The notes below the pieces were generated by a model. It did not search any database, was not told the DNA's origin, and saw only the letters and a program-made list of their open reading frames with translations. A stretch of 43,239 nt of DNA, taken from positions 1 to 43,239 of the forward strand of contig DAOTXN010000055.1 in NCBI GenBank assembly GCA_034435435.1, given 5' to 3'. The DNA is from DAOTXN01 sp034435435 (GTDB lineage Bacteria; Chloroflexota; Anaerolineae; S140-20). Both the position numbers and the translations under genes were made by a program. Shown here piece after piece: positions 1-7,599 of the stretch; positions within the stretch are counted from its first letter, which is position 1, and each line of letters begins with the position of its first letter.

Positions 1-149
1 CTCGGGTTCCCATCGCACCTCCCTCGATCACTGTGATAGGGGGCTATTTGACCGCAGATCTGCTATTCTGTCAACTGTATGTTAATGTGCAATGTTGAAC
101 TGTTGCTGTAATAAACTATACCGTAATTTCAGAATCTATTTTTCATCCG

Positions 150-178
150 ATTACAAGTCCAGGCTGACCTACTATAAT
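150..178 (+). promoter_or_regulatory. Candidate promoter of the solute-binding protein gene
   Basis: A perfect -10 hexamer TATAAT (173-178) lies 17 bases after ATTACA (150-155), a 4/6 match to the -35 consensus. Transcription would start near 185, leaving about 265 bases of untranslated leader before the lipoprotein gene. Found by eye only. Confidence 0.4.
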
Positions 179-235
179 GAAAGCGTAAATCTCCGATCTG
201 GTGCTCAGGTGGTCGTGAGACAGGGAATCTCTTAC

Positions 236-310
236 AGCAAGATAGTGTACCTTACCTGCAGCAACGGGCCCCACGCAAGCCACAGGCCGAGGTAAGGCAC
301 ACTATCTGCT
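236..310 (+). promoter_or_regulatory. Large hairpin in the leader of the solute-binding protein gene
   Basis: Arms 240-257 and 290-307 pair over 18 positions with one A/C mismatch. Three more pairs (236-238 with 308-310) extend the stem across a bulged A239. The 32-base loop contains CGGGCC and GGCCG, which can form an inner stem. The right arm runs into GCTTTTATG, so it may act as an attenuator or terminator. I do not recognise it as a known riboswitch class. Confidence 0.5.
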
Positions 311-451
311 TTTATGACACAGGCCCAAATGCGCCATCCACCTGCATCAGCCCCAAAGCGCGAAAGGAGGTGATCGCCCGCATAGACAGCCCTGCCTATT
401 CCCACCCCCAACTAAAAGTGTTTGACCATGCTAACTTGCGAGGAGGAGAAA

Positions 452-2473
452 ATGTATAGCAAAAAATGGTCGGTCCTGGCCTTGCTGATGCTTCTGAGCG
501 CCATAATATTGAGCGCCTGCGAGGGCGAGACCAAAGAAGTCGTCGTCACTCAAGTGGTGACAGAAAAGGAGACCGTCGTCGAGACCGTGGTCCAAAAAGA
601 GACCGTCGTCGAAACGGTGGTCGAGACCGTAGTCCAAAAAGAGACCGTCGTCGAAACAGTCGTCGTTCAGGCCACCGCAGAGCCGACCGACGCCGGCCCG
701 CGCACGCTGGTCATCTGCCTGGGGCAAGAACCTGACACCCTCTATCCCTATGGCGGCAGTATGCTCACCAACTTCCACGTCCAACAAGCCATCTGGGACG
801 GCCCCTTGGGCTACGATGCCCGTACCTTTTCTTACCAGGGCGTGATCTTGGAAAAGATGCCTAGCCTGGCCGACGGCGACGCCGTCGTCAACACCGTTAC
901 GGCAGAGGCAGGCGATCTGGTGGTGGATAACGAAGGCAACCCGGTCACGCTGGAAGAGGGTGTGGTCATCCGTGTCGCCGGCTGCCACAGCACCGACTGC
1001 GCCGCACCCTTTGACGGCAACCCCGTCGAAATGGAGCAAATGGTCGTCACTTTCAAGCTGCTGGAGGGCATCCTGTGGTCCGACGGCGAGCCTTTGACCG
1101 CTTATGACTCGGTTTACGCCTTTGGACTAGAGAGCGACCCCGACACCCCCGCCAGCAAATACACCGAGGACCGCACGGCCAGCTACGAAGCCCTGGACGA
1201 CACCACCCTGGTTTGGACCGGATTGCCAGGTTACCGTGACTCGGCCTATATGACCAACTTTTGGCAACCCTTGCCCGAACACGTCTGGGGTGAGATGACT
1301 GCCTTGGAGTTGATCCAAGCCGAAGAAAGCTCTCGCCTGCCCATCGGCTGGGGGCCTTATGTGATTGACGAGTGGGTTGCCGGCGACCACATTGCCCTGA
1401 GCAAGAACCCGCTTTACTTTCGCGCCGACGAGGGCCTGCCCAAATTCGAAAAGGTCGTGTTCCGCATCGTGGGCGAGAACTCTAACGCCAACATCGCCGC
1501 CATTCTATCCGGCGAGTGTGACATCGTGGACCAGAGCAGCCACCTGGACGACCAGAGCGAGCTGCTGCTAGAGCTGCAGGCCGCCGGGCAGATTCAGGCG
1601 ACCTTTGTCACCGGCACGGCCTGGGAGCACACCGACTTTGGCATCGACCCGTGGATCACCTACGAACGCCCCGACTATTTCGAGGACGTGCGCACCCGCC
1701 GCGCCATCGCCCACTGCCTGGACCGCCAGGCGGTGGTAGACACGGTGGTGTACGGCCAATCCATCGTGATCGACACCTACGTCCCACCCGAACATCCGCT
1801 CTTTAACCCCGAAGCGATGCACTATGAGTACGATCCCGAACAGGCCATCGCGCTGCTAGAGCAAGTCGGCTGGATGGACGACGACGGCGATCCGGCTACC
1901 CCCCGGGTGGCCCAGGGCGTCGAGGGCGTGCCCGACGGCACACCCTTTGAAGTGAACTATATCACCACCAGCGCCACCCAGCGCCAGCAAGCCACGCAGA
2001 TCTTTCAAGCCAATCTGGCCGAGTGCGGCATCCAGGTGAACCTGGAATACTGGAACGCCACCGACTATTTTGCCGACGGCCCCGAAGGTCCGATCTTTGG
2101 TCGCCTGTTCGACATCGGCCAGTTCACCTATCTGAGTGGTATCGAGCCGCCCTGCTACTACTATACCACCCAGCAGCTCACCGGACCGGCAGACGAAGGC
2201 TTTTGCGGGTGGGGTTGCGCCAACAATCCCGGCTTTAGCAACGCCGAGTACGACCTGGCCTGCAACAGCGCCATCCAGTCATTGCCCGGCACGCCCGAGT
2301 ACGAGCAGTATCACAAAGAAGCCCAACGCCTGTTTGCTGAGAATCTGCCGGTGATCCCGCTGTACTTGAAGGTCAAGCTGGCGGCCGCCCGGCCAGACAT
2401 GAAAGGCTTTATCATGGACCCAACCGAGAACAGCGAGTTTTGGAACATCGAGAACTTTGACTACGGGGATTAA
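452..2473 (+). CDS. ABC transporter solute-binding lipoprotein, family 5
   Basis: Extracytoplasmic binding lipoprotein of the peptide/nickel/oligosaccharide type (SBP family 5), which delivers substrate to an ABC importer; the substrate cannot be told. The ATG at 452 is preferred because AGGAGGAG lies just upstream; a TTG at 422 in the same frame is less likely. The 673-residue product has a short basic start, a hydrophobic stretch and the lipobox LSAC near residues 20-23. A stalk built from ETVV and QK units follows. The mature domain shows the family features: the start ICLGQEPDTLYPY, a TYERPDYFEDVRTRRAIAHC helix region, and a C-terminal region ending in a WNIENF segment. No permease or ATPase genes follow, so it is an orphan here; a hairpin terminator closes the transcript. 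Confidence 0.9.
   Translation: MYSKKWSVLALLMLLSAIILSACEGETKEVVVTQVVTEKETVVETVVQKETVVETVVETVVQKETVVETVVVQATAEPTDAGPRTLVICLGQEPDTLYPYGGSMLTNFHVQQAIWDGPLGYDARTFSYQGVILEKMPSLADGDAVVNTVTAEAGDLVVDNEGNPVTLEEGVVIRVAGCHSTDCAAPFDGNPVEMEQMVVTFKLLEGILWSDGEPLTAYDSVYAFGLESDPDTPASKYTEDRTASYEALDDTTLVWTGLPGYRDSAYMTNFWQPLPEHVWGEMTALELIQAEESSRLPIGWGPYVIDEWVAGDHIALSKNPLYFRADEGLPKFEKVVFRIVGENSNANIAAILSGECDIVDQSSHLDDQSELLLELQAAGQIQATFVTGTAWEHTDFGIDPWITYERPDYFEDVRTRRAIAHCLDRQAVVDTVVYGQSIVIDTYVPPEHPLFNPEAMHYEYDPEQAIALLEQVGWMDDDGDPATPRVAQGVEGVPDGTPFEVNYITTSATQRQQATQIFQANLAECGIQVNLEYWNATDYFADGPEGPIFGRLFDIGQFTYLSGIEPPCYYYTTQQLTGPADEGFCGWGCANNPGFSNAEYDLACNSAIQSLPGTPEYEQYHKEAQRLFAENLPVIPLYLKVKLAAARPDMKGFIMDPTENSEFWNIENFDYGD
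534..672 (+). repeat. Tandem coding repeat for the ETVV stalk
   Basis: Near-identical 12-base units (GAGACCGTCGTC and variants), interspersed with CAAAAA, encode repeated ETVVETVVQK blocks right after the lipidated cysteine. Such Val/Thr/Glu stalks are common in Chloroflexota binding lipoproteins. Unit number could vary by slippage. Confidence 0.7.
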
Positions 2474-2494
2474 TCTCTGCCCGTCAAACCTTAA

Positions 2495-2528
2495 AAGGTG
2501 GCAGTGTCGCTGCCACCTTCTTCTTACC
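2495..2528 (+). terminator. Rho-independent terminator after the binding-protein gene
   Basis: A perfect 10-bp stem (AAGGTGGCAG at 2495-2504, CTGCCACCTT at 2510-2519) closes a 5-base loop and is followed by a pyrimidine-rich CTTCTT. It lies 21 bases after the stop codon. Confidence 0.75.
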
Positions 2529-2593
2529 TAACCCAGCATCCTCTGCGCCCTCTGCGGTGAAAATACACGCCCAACTGAACGATTACGTTCCAG

Positions 2594-5155
2594 CTACGAG
2601 TTGGTTTGTTTGATCCAAATCTCCGACACGGCCGCTATGTGGCTATCGCGGGCGCGCACAAAACGCAGCTCCATACGCCCGTCGCCAAAAGCCTGGCGCG
2701 GCAAGTCAAACGAAAATCGTTTAGCGGTGCGATGAGGCAACGTCAAATCATCGTGGACCAAAAAGCCACTGGCGTAGAGCCGCTGCCCCGCACACGGCGC
2801 TGTTCCCAGGCCCATCGTGTCAAAGCCAGGGGACAAGATTTCTGGATTCTCTCCCGGATCGGGGCACACGAGAGTCAATTGCACCGTATAATCCACTTCG
2901 GGATCGAGTCCCCGGTAGACGAACACAATATCGTCCCCATCGCCAAACCCGACGGCGAGCGTGTTCGCCGAAGGCCGATTTTCCGGATCGAGACCAAAAG
3001 TCCACGGCAAGCGATGTCCCGATACAAAATGAGGGTCGCGGCCAATGTGACCGCAGTCATCGTAAAAACCACCCGGTCCGGGATTTTCGTAATCCAAAAT
3101 GAAAGCCACTGCCTGGCGTAGAGCAGGGAAATTGGACTTGAGTTTGAATGCCTTTAACGCGGCGCGCAGCAAATGGCGCTCCCACGCCAGGTTGGACAGT
3201 TCGGCGTCGAGATTGCTTACCGCCGGTAGACGCACCCCAATCTGATAGTGTAAAAGGTTGTCCAGATCACGAATTTCTCCCTTTAACCACTCCAGATGGG
3301 CTTCTTGCTGCCGTAGGTCCAACATGTCGAGGGCCGTGCGCACCCTTTCTGCCAACGCATGGGGGTCCTGTAAAGCATCGGCCAACAGCACATGCACGGC
3401 CTGGCGCGCTTCTTCGGCCAATACCCATTTGCGTTGGGCCAACAGATCTAACAATCCCCTCAAACGCCACATGGTCCAGCGCCAATTATCCTCTTGGAGA
3501 TGTGGCGGTACGCGCATCTTGGCCTGATCCAGAAGCAAAGTCACCTGTTCTATCTGCTCATTGCCTTTCAGGGGGGTTTCCCAATTGGCCTCGCTCAACA
3601 GCACCGCCTCGGCGATCAGTTGCGCGGCGTTTTCGCCAAACCAGTACCGCGTATAAGTCAAGGTCGCGTCCCACGGCGTGAGATTAGGCGACCACATCCA
3701 TCCAGCCCACAGGGCTTTATTCAGATCATCGTATATCCCTTCCGAATAAAGCGTGACACCCGCACTGGCGCCGGCAGAAGAACGAAAAACCTCGTGGTAT
3801 CCCAAAGGTCGGGCAAATGGACTCTCTAACGTATGGAGACGAAACAGCGCCGGATCGATGTGCTCCAGCCCGTATTGCGGTTGGAACGTATGGGTCACAT
3901 CAGGGCGCAACACCAGCTTCCAGTCGATGGGGAGACGGCGCACGGTCTCCTGGAGTGTGCGGGCCACCGCGCCCACCACCGGGTAAAAGCGCTGCCCCGT
4001 CTTGCGCCTGGCAGAGCCTGGCTCGCTATCAAGCGAGCCGTATGTGTTGGCCCCCCACTCTAACACCCGCATCCATTCGGGTTGATCGCGCTTTAACGTC
4101 TCCCACAGCCACTCGTTTTCCGAGGCGCTAAAACCCTGATTCGAAATCCACACCTGGGCCTGGGGATGATAGCGGTGCAAATACTTGGCCAGGTCGCCTA
4201 CCAGCTCCAGATAGGTCCTGGCCCACGGTCGGCAGTTCTCACACGCGCATCCTCCCACCTTGTAGGGTGGGACAAACAGATGATCGACGTACTTGAGCTC
4301 TTTGAAAATCAGCAAACGCTCGTAGAGGATACGATCACGGGCCGCCGGCAACGTTGGACAGGCCAACCGAGGCCAAAACGAGCCGGGATGCCAGTCATCA
4401 CGAGTGACAGCCTGTGCAATCGTGTTAGGCGGATAGCTGACGCCAACCTCCAATCCGTAATCGTGGATAGTCTGATTGAGTTGCTTTTCTAGCTCCCAGC
4501 CCATCTTGCCGGGACCGTCTTGGACCATCCACTCTTGTTCATTCAACCACGTATCAAAGGCCGAGTCGAACAGCCGCCGCCGGACAAGGTTAAACCCCCA
4601 CGCAGCCAGGTCAGCGACTTGGGCCTCCCATTGCGCCAATGACCAATCGCCCATCCCCAGTTCGGTTGCGCGTTGCTCCTGCCAAAACTTCAGGTCGCTC
4701 CCACGCACCGGAAAGGCCGGAGCGTTCTCCAGATGGAGATACGGAATACCCACCTGCCCCGGACGAGTCAGATCCACCGCGCGCAAAAAAGCCCCCACGC
4801 CATAGACACAACCCCGGCCCTGCGCGGCGATAATCACTGTCGGTGGACGGGTCGGTCCCACCCGTCGCACGACGTACCCTTCGGGACCGGGCCGATCATC
4901 GGTGGGACGGCGCACCCCATAACTGGCCATCAACGCCGCCGCCACCAGGTGCCGGTCGGGATGGCCGACCAGCACCAGCGCATCCCAGTTCTCCGGATCA
5001 TATTTCTGGTCATCGACAGCGCAGGTGCGCGCGCCGCAGCGTTCGGCCAAGCAGCGAGCCAACAACTCGGCCGCTTTGCGCTCAGATAACAGGGCCTCGC
5101 GCCCATAAACCACCAAAACATTGCTGGTAAAAGTTCTCGTCTTGCGTCTTTCCAT
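2594..5155 (-). CDS. Glycoside hydrolase-like protein (GH20/GH67/GH115 type fold), function unassigned
   Basis: An 853-residue protein without a signal peptide, so probably cytoplasmic. Residues about 10-150 resemble the alpha/beta N-terminal domain of GH20 and GH67 enzymes, including a GCVYGVGAFLRAV segment like the family's 'G-YGV--LL' motif. A PVRGSDL segment then leads into a probable TIM barrel. The middle carries VGGCACENCRPW, a Gly-Cys-x-Cys-x-x-Cys-x-Pro-Trp motif seen in GH67/GH115-like and DUF4838-type proteins. The C-terminal part looks helical, then ends in a beta-sandwich-like domain. Substrate and catalytic acids are not assigned. It is transcribed toward the binding-protein gene and away from the deaminase gene. 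Family-level call only. Confidence 0.65.
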   Translation of the reverse strand: MERRKTRTFTSNVLVVYGREALLSERKAAELLARCLAERCGARTCAVDDQKYDPENWDALVLVGHPDRHLVAAALMASYGVRRPTDDRPGPEGYVVRRVGPTRPPTVIIAAQGRGCVYGVGAFLRAVDLTRPGQVGIPYLHLENAPAFPVRGSDLKFWQEQRATELGMGDWSLAQWEAQVADLAAWGFNLVRRRLFDSAFDTWLNEQEWMVQDGPGKMGWELEKQLNQTIHDYGLEVGVSYPPNTIAQAVTRDDWHPGSFWPRLACPTLPAARDRILYERLLIFKELKYVDHLFVPPYKVGGCACENCRPWARTYLELVGDLAKYLHRYHPQAQVWISNQGFSASENEWLWETLKRDQPEWMRVLEWGANTYGSLDSEPGSARRKTGQRFYPVVGAVARTLQETVRRLPIDWKLVLRPDVTHTFQPQYGLEHIDPALFRLHTLESPFARPLGYHEVFRSSAGASAGVTLYSEGIYDDLNKALWAGWMWSPNLTPWDATLTYTRYWFGENAAQLIAEAVLLSEANWETPLKGNEQIEQVTLLLDQAKMRVPPHLQEDNWRWTMWRLRGLLDLLAQRKWVLAEEARQAVHVLLADALQDPHALAERVRTALDMLDLRQQEAHLEWLKGEIRDLDNLLHYQIGVRLPAVSNLDAELSNLAWERHLLRAALKAFKLKSNFPALRQAVAFILDYENPGPGGFYDDCGHIGRDPHFVSGHRLPWTFGLDPENRPSANTLAVGFGDGDDIVFVYRGLDPEVDYTVQLTLVCPDPGENPEILSPGFDTMGLGTAPCAGQRLYASGFLVHDDLTLPHRTAKRFSFDLPRQAFGDGRMELRFVRARDSHIAAVSEIWIKQTNS

Positions 5156-5247
5156 TGAAACTCAACCGTCGTTCACTGTCATGCACACGCCCCCCCGAGG
5201 TCCATTTTACTCAGGTTGGGACGAAAGAGCAAGAGCAGACAGGCGCA

Positions 5248-5276
5248 TTGTCAGGCGGCTGAGTCTATGCTACACT
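5248..5276 (+). promoter_or_regulatory. Promoter of the 8-oxoguanine deaminase gene
   Basis: TTGTCA (5248-5253), a 17-base spacer and TACACT (5271-5276), with a TG extended -10 just upstream. The gene starts 31 bases later at 5308, with AGGAGA ahead of its ATG. Confidence 0.5.
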
Positions 5277-5307
5277 GAGCCACGAGATCACCCCAGGAGA
5301 ATGCGCG

Positions 5308-6690
5308 ATGCACACGTTACTGGTACGCCACGCTGATTTGCTTGTGACCATGGACGACGAACGCCGCCGCATCCCCGACGGCGGGCTGTTCGTCCGCGAT
5401 AACGTCATCCAGGCCGTCGGTCCCACCGCTGGCCTGCCCGACCGCGCCGACACGGTCATTGATGCGCGCGGCAAGCTCGTTTTGCCCGGCCTGATCAACA
5501 CCCACCACCACCTCTACCAGACCCTTACCCGGGCCGTGCCGGCCGCCCAGAACGCCGACCTGTTCCACTGGCTCAAAACGCTCTACCCAATCTGGGCCGG
5601 GCTGACCGGCGAGGCCGTGTACGTCAGCGCGCTGGTGGGCATGGCCGAGCTGATCCTGTCCGGCTGCACCACTGCCAGCGACCACCTGTACATCTATCCC
5701 AACGACGCCCGCATCGACGACGAAATCCGCGCCGCGCGTGAAATCGGCCTGCGCTTCCACGCCAGCCGGGGCAGTATGAGCCTGGGCGAGAGTCAGGGCG
5801 GCCTCCCCCCCGACCACGTCGTCGAAAACGAGGCCGACATTCTGCGCGACACTCGCCGCGCCATCGAAGCCTATCACCAGGCCGAGCGATATGGCATGAT
5901 TCGGGTCGTCGTCGCGCCCTGTTCCCCTTTCTCGGTGACGCCCGACCTGATGCGCGAGGCCGTGGCGCTGGCCCGGGGCTATGGCGTGCGCTTGCACACC
6001 CACCTGGCCGAGACGTTGGACGAAGAAGCCTTCTGCCTGGCCCAATTCGGCCGCCGTCCGGTCGGTTACGCCGAGGAATTGGGTTGGGTGGGCGACGACG
6101 TGTGGTACGCCCACGGCGTGCACGTGAACGCCGCCGAAATCGCGCTCATGGCCCGCACCGGCGCGGGCGTGTGCCACTGCCCGTCGTCGAACATGCGCCT
6201 GGCCAGCGGCATCGCTCCGGTGCGGGCGTATCGCGACGCCGGGGTCAAAGTGGGCTTGGGGGTAGACGGCAGCGCCAGCAACGACAGCAGCCACATGCTG
6301 GCCGAAGCCCGCCAGGCGCTACTGTTGGGGCGGCTCTCGCCCGGCGCGCCCCACGCGGCCGGCGACCCCGCCGGCCTGAGCGCCGCCGACGTGCTGGAAA
6401 TGGCGACGCTGGGCGGCGCGGCGGTGCTGGGCCGCGACGACGTGGGCGCGCTGGCCCCCGGCATGGCCGCCGATTTCATCGCCTACGATTTGAACCGGCT
6501 CGATTTTGCCGGCGCGCTGCACGACCCTGTGGCCGCGCTGGTCTTTTGCACGCCGCAGCGGGTGGACCTGAGCGTGATCAACGGCCAGATCGTCGTGGAA
6601 GAGGGGCAATTGAGCACGCTAGAGTTGGAGCCGGTGATCGAGCGGCACAATCGGATTGCGCGGGCGCTGGTGCGCGGAGAGGCATTTTGA
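5308..6690 (+). CDS. 8-oxoguanine deaminase / hydroxyatrazine-hydrolase-like amidohydrolase
   Basis: Metal-dependent deaminase of the AtzB/TrzN branch of the amidohydrolase superfamily, best matched to 8-oxoguanine deaminase, which converts 8-oxoguanine to urate and ammonia. At 460 residues it has the family's usual length. Visible ligands: NTHHH (His66, His68), HTHLAET (His232, Glu235), WYAHGVH (His269) and GVDGSASND (Asp320). The SSNMRLASG and TLGGAAVLG segments are typical of this branch. Exact substrate is inferred; a guanine- or triazine-type ring is the alternative. It ends one base before the convergent toxin gene and belongs functionally with the hydantoinase and adenine deaminase 8-10 kb downstream. 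Confidence 0.85.
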   Translation: MHTLLVRHADLLVTMDDERRRIPDGGLFVRDNVIQAVGPTAGLPDRADTVIDARGKLVLPGLINTHHHLYQTLTRAVPAAQNADLFHWLKTLYPIWAGLTGEAVYVSALVGMAELILSGCTTASDHLYIYPNDARIDDEIRAAREIGLRFHASRGSMSLGESQGGLPPDHVVENEADILRDTRRAIEAYHQAERYGMIRVVVAPCSPFSVTPDLMREAVALARGYGVRLHTHLAETLDEEAFCLAQFGRRPVGYAEELGWVGDDVWYAHGVHVNAAEIALMARTGAGVCHCPSSNMRLASGIAPVRAYRDAGVKVGLGVDGSASNDSSHMLAEARQALLLGRLSPGAPHAAGDPAGLSAADVLEMATLGGAAVLGRDDVGALAPGMAADFIAYDLNRLDFAGALHDPVAALVFCTPQRVDLSVINGQIVVEEGQLSTLELEPVIERHNRIARALVRGEAF

Positions 6691-7068
6691 TCAATCGCTG
6701 CCAGTTGTCAGATAGTCCAAGACCAGGGGCAAATCATGAAATAAATCGCCGGTGAGCGGCGAAGCCTCGACCTGACCTGAAGAATTGTGAAAGTGATGTG
6801 GATGCGAGGATAGGGCAGGAAAATGTTCTTTGTTATCCCAACGCACAGCTTTGTCGTCGTGAATCAAGTGGTAAGCATAATCGGTGTGTTCACTGTTGCG
6901 ATATAGACGCACCTGCAGTATGCCGCCCACAGCGAGTTCAGCGCGGACCTTGAGCGTGAACTGATGTTTGGAAAATTGGCGGGTCTCCAGCACACGCACA
7001 GCGCGACACAGAGACCAGGTCTGTAGCGTGGTGACAACAAAGCTCAATAGATCAGGCAGCGTGCTCAC
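6691..7068 (-). CDS. TumE-family (DUF6516-like) toxin
   Basis: A 125-residue product if translation starts at the GTG at 7068. That GTG overlaps the stop codon of the upstream antitoxin gene as GTGA, a typical coupled start; an in-frame ATG at 7128 would lie inside the antitoxin gene. The core matches the TumE toxin family: a Phe-rich strand, LQVRLYRN, YAYHL, RWDNKEHFPAL, SHPHHFHN and a C-terminal DLPLVLDYL helix. The Asp-Asn and His-His-x-His residues are the family's conserved polar cluster. Named from motifs only; the molecular target is not known to me. Confidence 0.7.
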   Translation of the reverse strand: MSTLPDLLSFVVTTLQTWSLCRAVRVLETRQFSKHQFTLKVRAELAVGGILQVRLYRNSEHTDYAYHLIHDDKAVRWDNKEHFPALSSHPHHFHNSSGQVEASPLTGDLFHDLPLVLDYLTTGSD

Positions 7069-7397
7069 GAGCCGGTCTCTGTTTGCAGTCCAAGCCAGCT
7101 TTGCAGCATCTCGTGGGCAATTTTCCAATCCAATGCGTCTTCTTCCTCAGCCATCACGGCTCGATTGAGTGCAGGATTGGGGTTTGCGGCCAGCATCGCC
7201 GAGCGCGACCTGAGATAGGCATCAAACTGCTCGTAATTCATCCCATACTTGGCGTGCAGACTCGAGGTAATGGCTTGATAGTGTTCAATCTGGCGCAAAA
7301 TATAGTCGTGAGCCATGGTGGTCACAGCTTGCTCAGGAGTGGCAAACAGACCTCGGCGTACAAAAGGTTCAACGACACTGACGACCTGGCTGACCAT
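7065..7397 (-). CDS. Putative antitoxin partner of the TumE-like toxin
   Basis: A 110-residue, largely helical acidic protein, first gene of a two-gene operon with a 4-base overlap to the toxin. AGGAGA stands 6 bases before the ATG. The N-terminal segment VVEPFVRRGLFATPEQAV resembles the start of small antitoxins that carry a 'lyrGlyaspeeal' type helix. A central HAKYGMNYEQFDAYLRSRS segment and an Asp-Trp-Lys near the end follow. Antitoxin role is inferred from gene order, coupling and size. Confidence 0.6.
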   Translation of the reverse strand: MVSQVVSVVEPFVRRGLFATPEQAVTTMAHDYILRQIEHYQAITSSLHAKYGMNYEQFDAYLRSRSAMLAANPNPALNRAVMAEEEDALDWKIAHEMLQSWLGLQTETGS

Positions 7398-7442
7398 CTT
7401 GATCTCCTATCACGCGAGTTGGTTTGGACAGGTAACACGTGG

Positions 7443-7471
7443 ACATTATAACATCCTCACGCTTTCCCGGC
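7443..7471 (-). promoter_or_regulatory. Promoter of the TumE-type toxin-antitoxin operon
   Basis: On the minus strand, TTGCCG (7466-7471) is followed after 17 bases by a perfect TATAAT (7443-7448), about 46 bases before the antitoxin ATG. It overlaps a plus-strand candidate (TGGACA 7423-7428, 16 bases, TATAAC 7445-7450) that would serve the restriction-modification gene, so the two may compete. Confidence 0.5.
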
Positions 7472-7515
7472 AATGGCTGCTGCTGTTGGAGAAAGAAGGC
7501 GAAAGGGGAAAAACC

Positions 7516-7599
7516 ATGGCTGAACGGAGACAATTGGAACAAGCCATCGCCGCGGCGTGTAGACTTGAGGGTGATCAGGTAAGAAGGGAGGAAATGTAA
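7516..7599 (+). other. 27-codon upstream reading frame, coupled to the restriction-modification gene
   Basis: ATG at 7516 with GGGG upstream opens a 27-codon frame whose TAA shares its last base with the ATG of the next gene (TAATG). Its first residues, MAERRQLEQAIAA, resemble the N-terminal stretch of many Chloroflexota adenylate-cyclase and TPR regulators, so it may be a relic of such a gene or a leader peptide. Coding status uncertain. Confidence 0.3.

Noticed and set aside
92..295. 67-residue reading frame before the binding-protein gene
   Set aside because: No ribosome site, odd composition, and it runs through the left arm and loop of the large hairpin; better explained as leader RNA.
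431..1039. Long reading frames opposite the main genes throughout the window
   Set aside because: These follow the codon periodicity of high-GC genes on the other strand and have no motifs or ribosome sites of their own.
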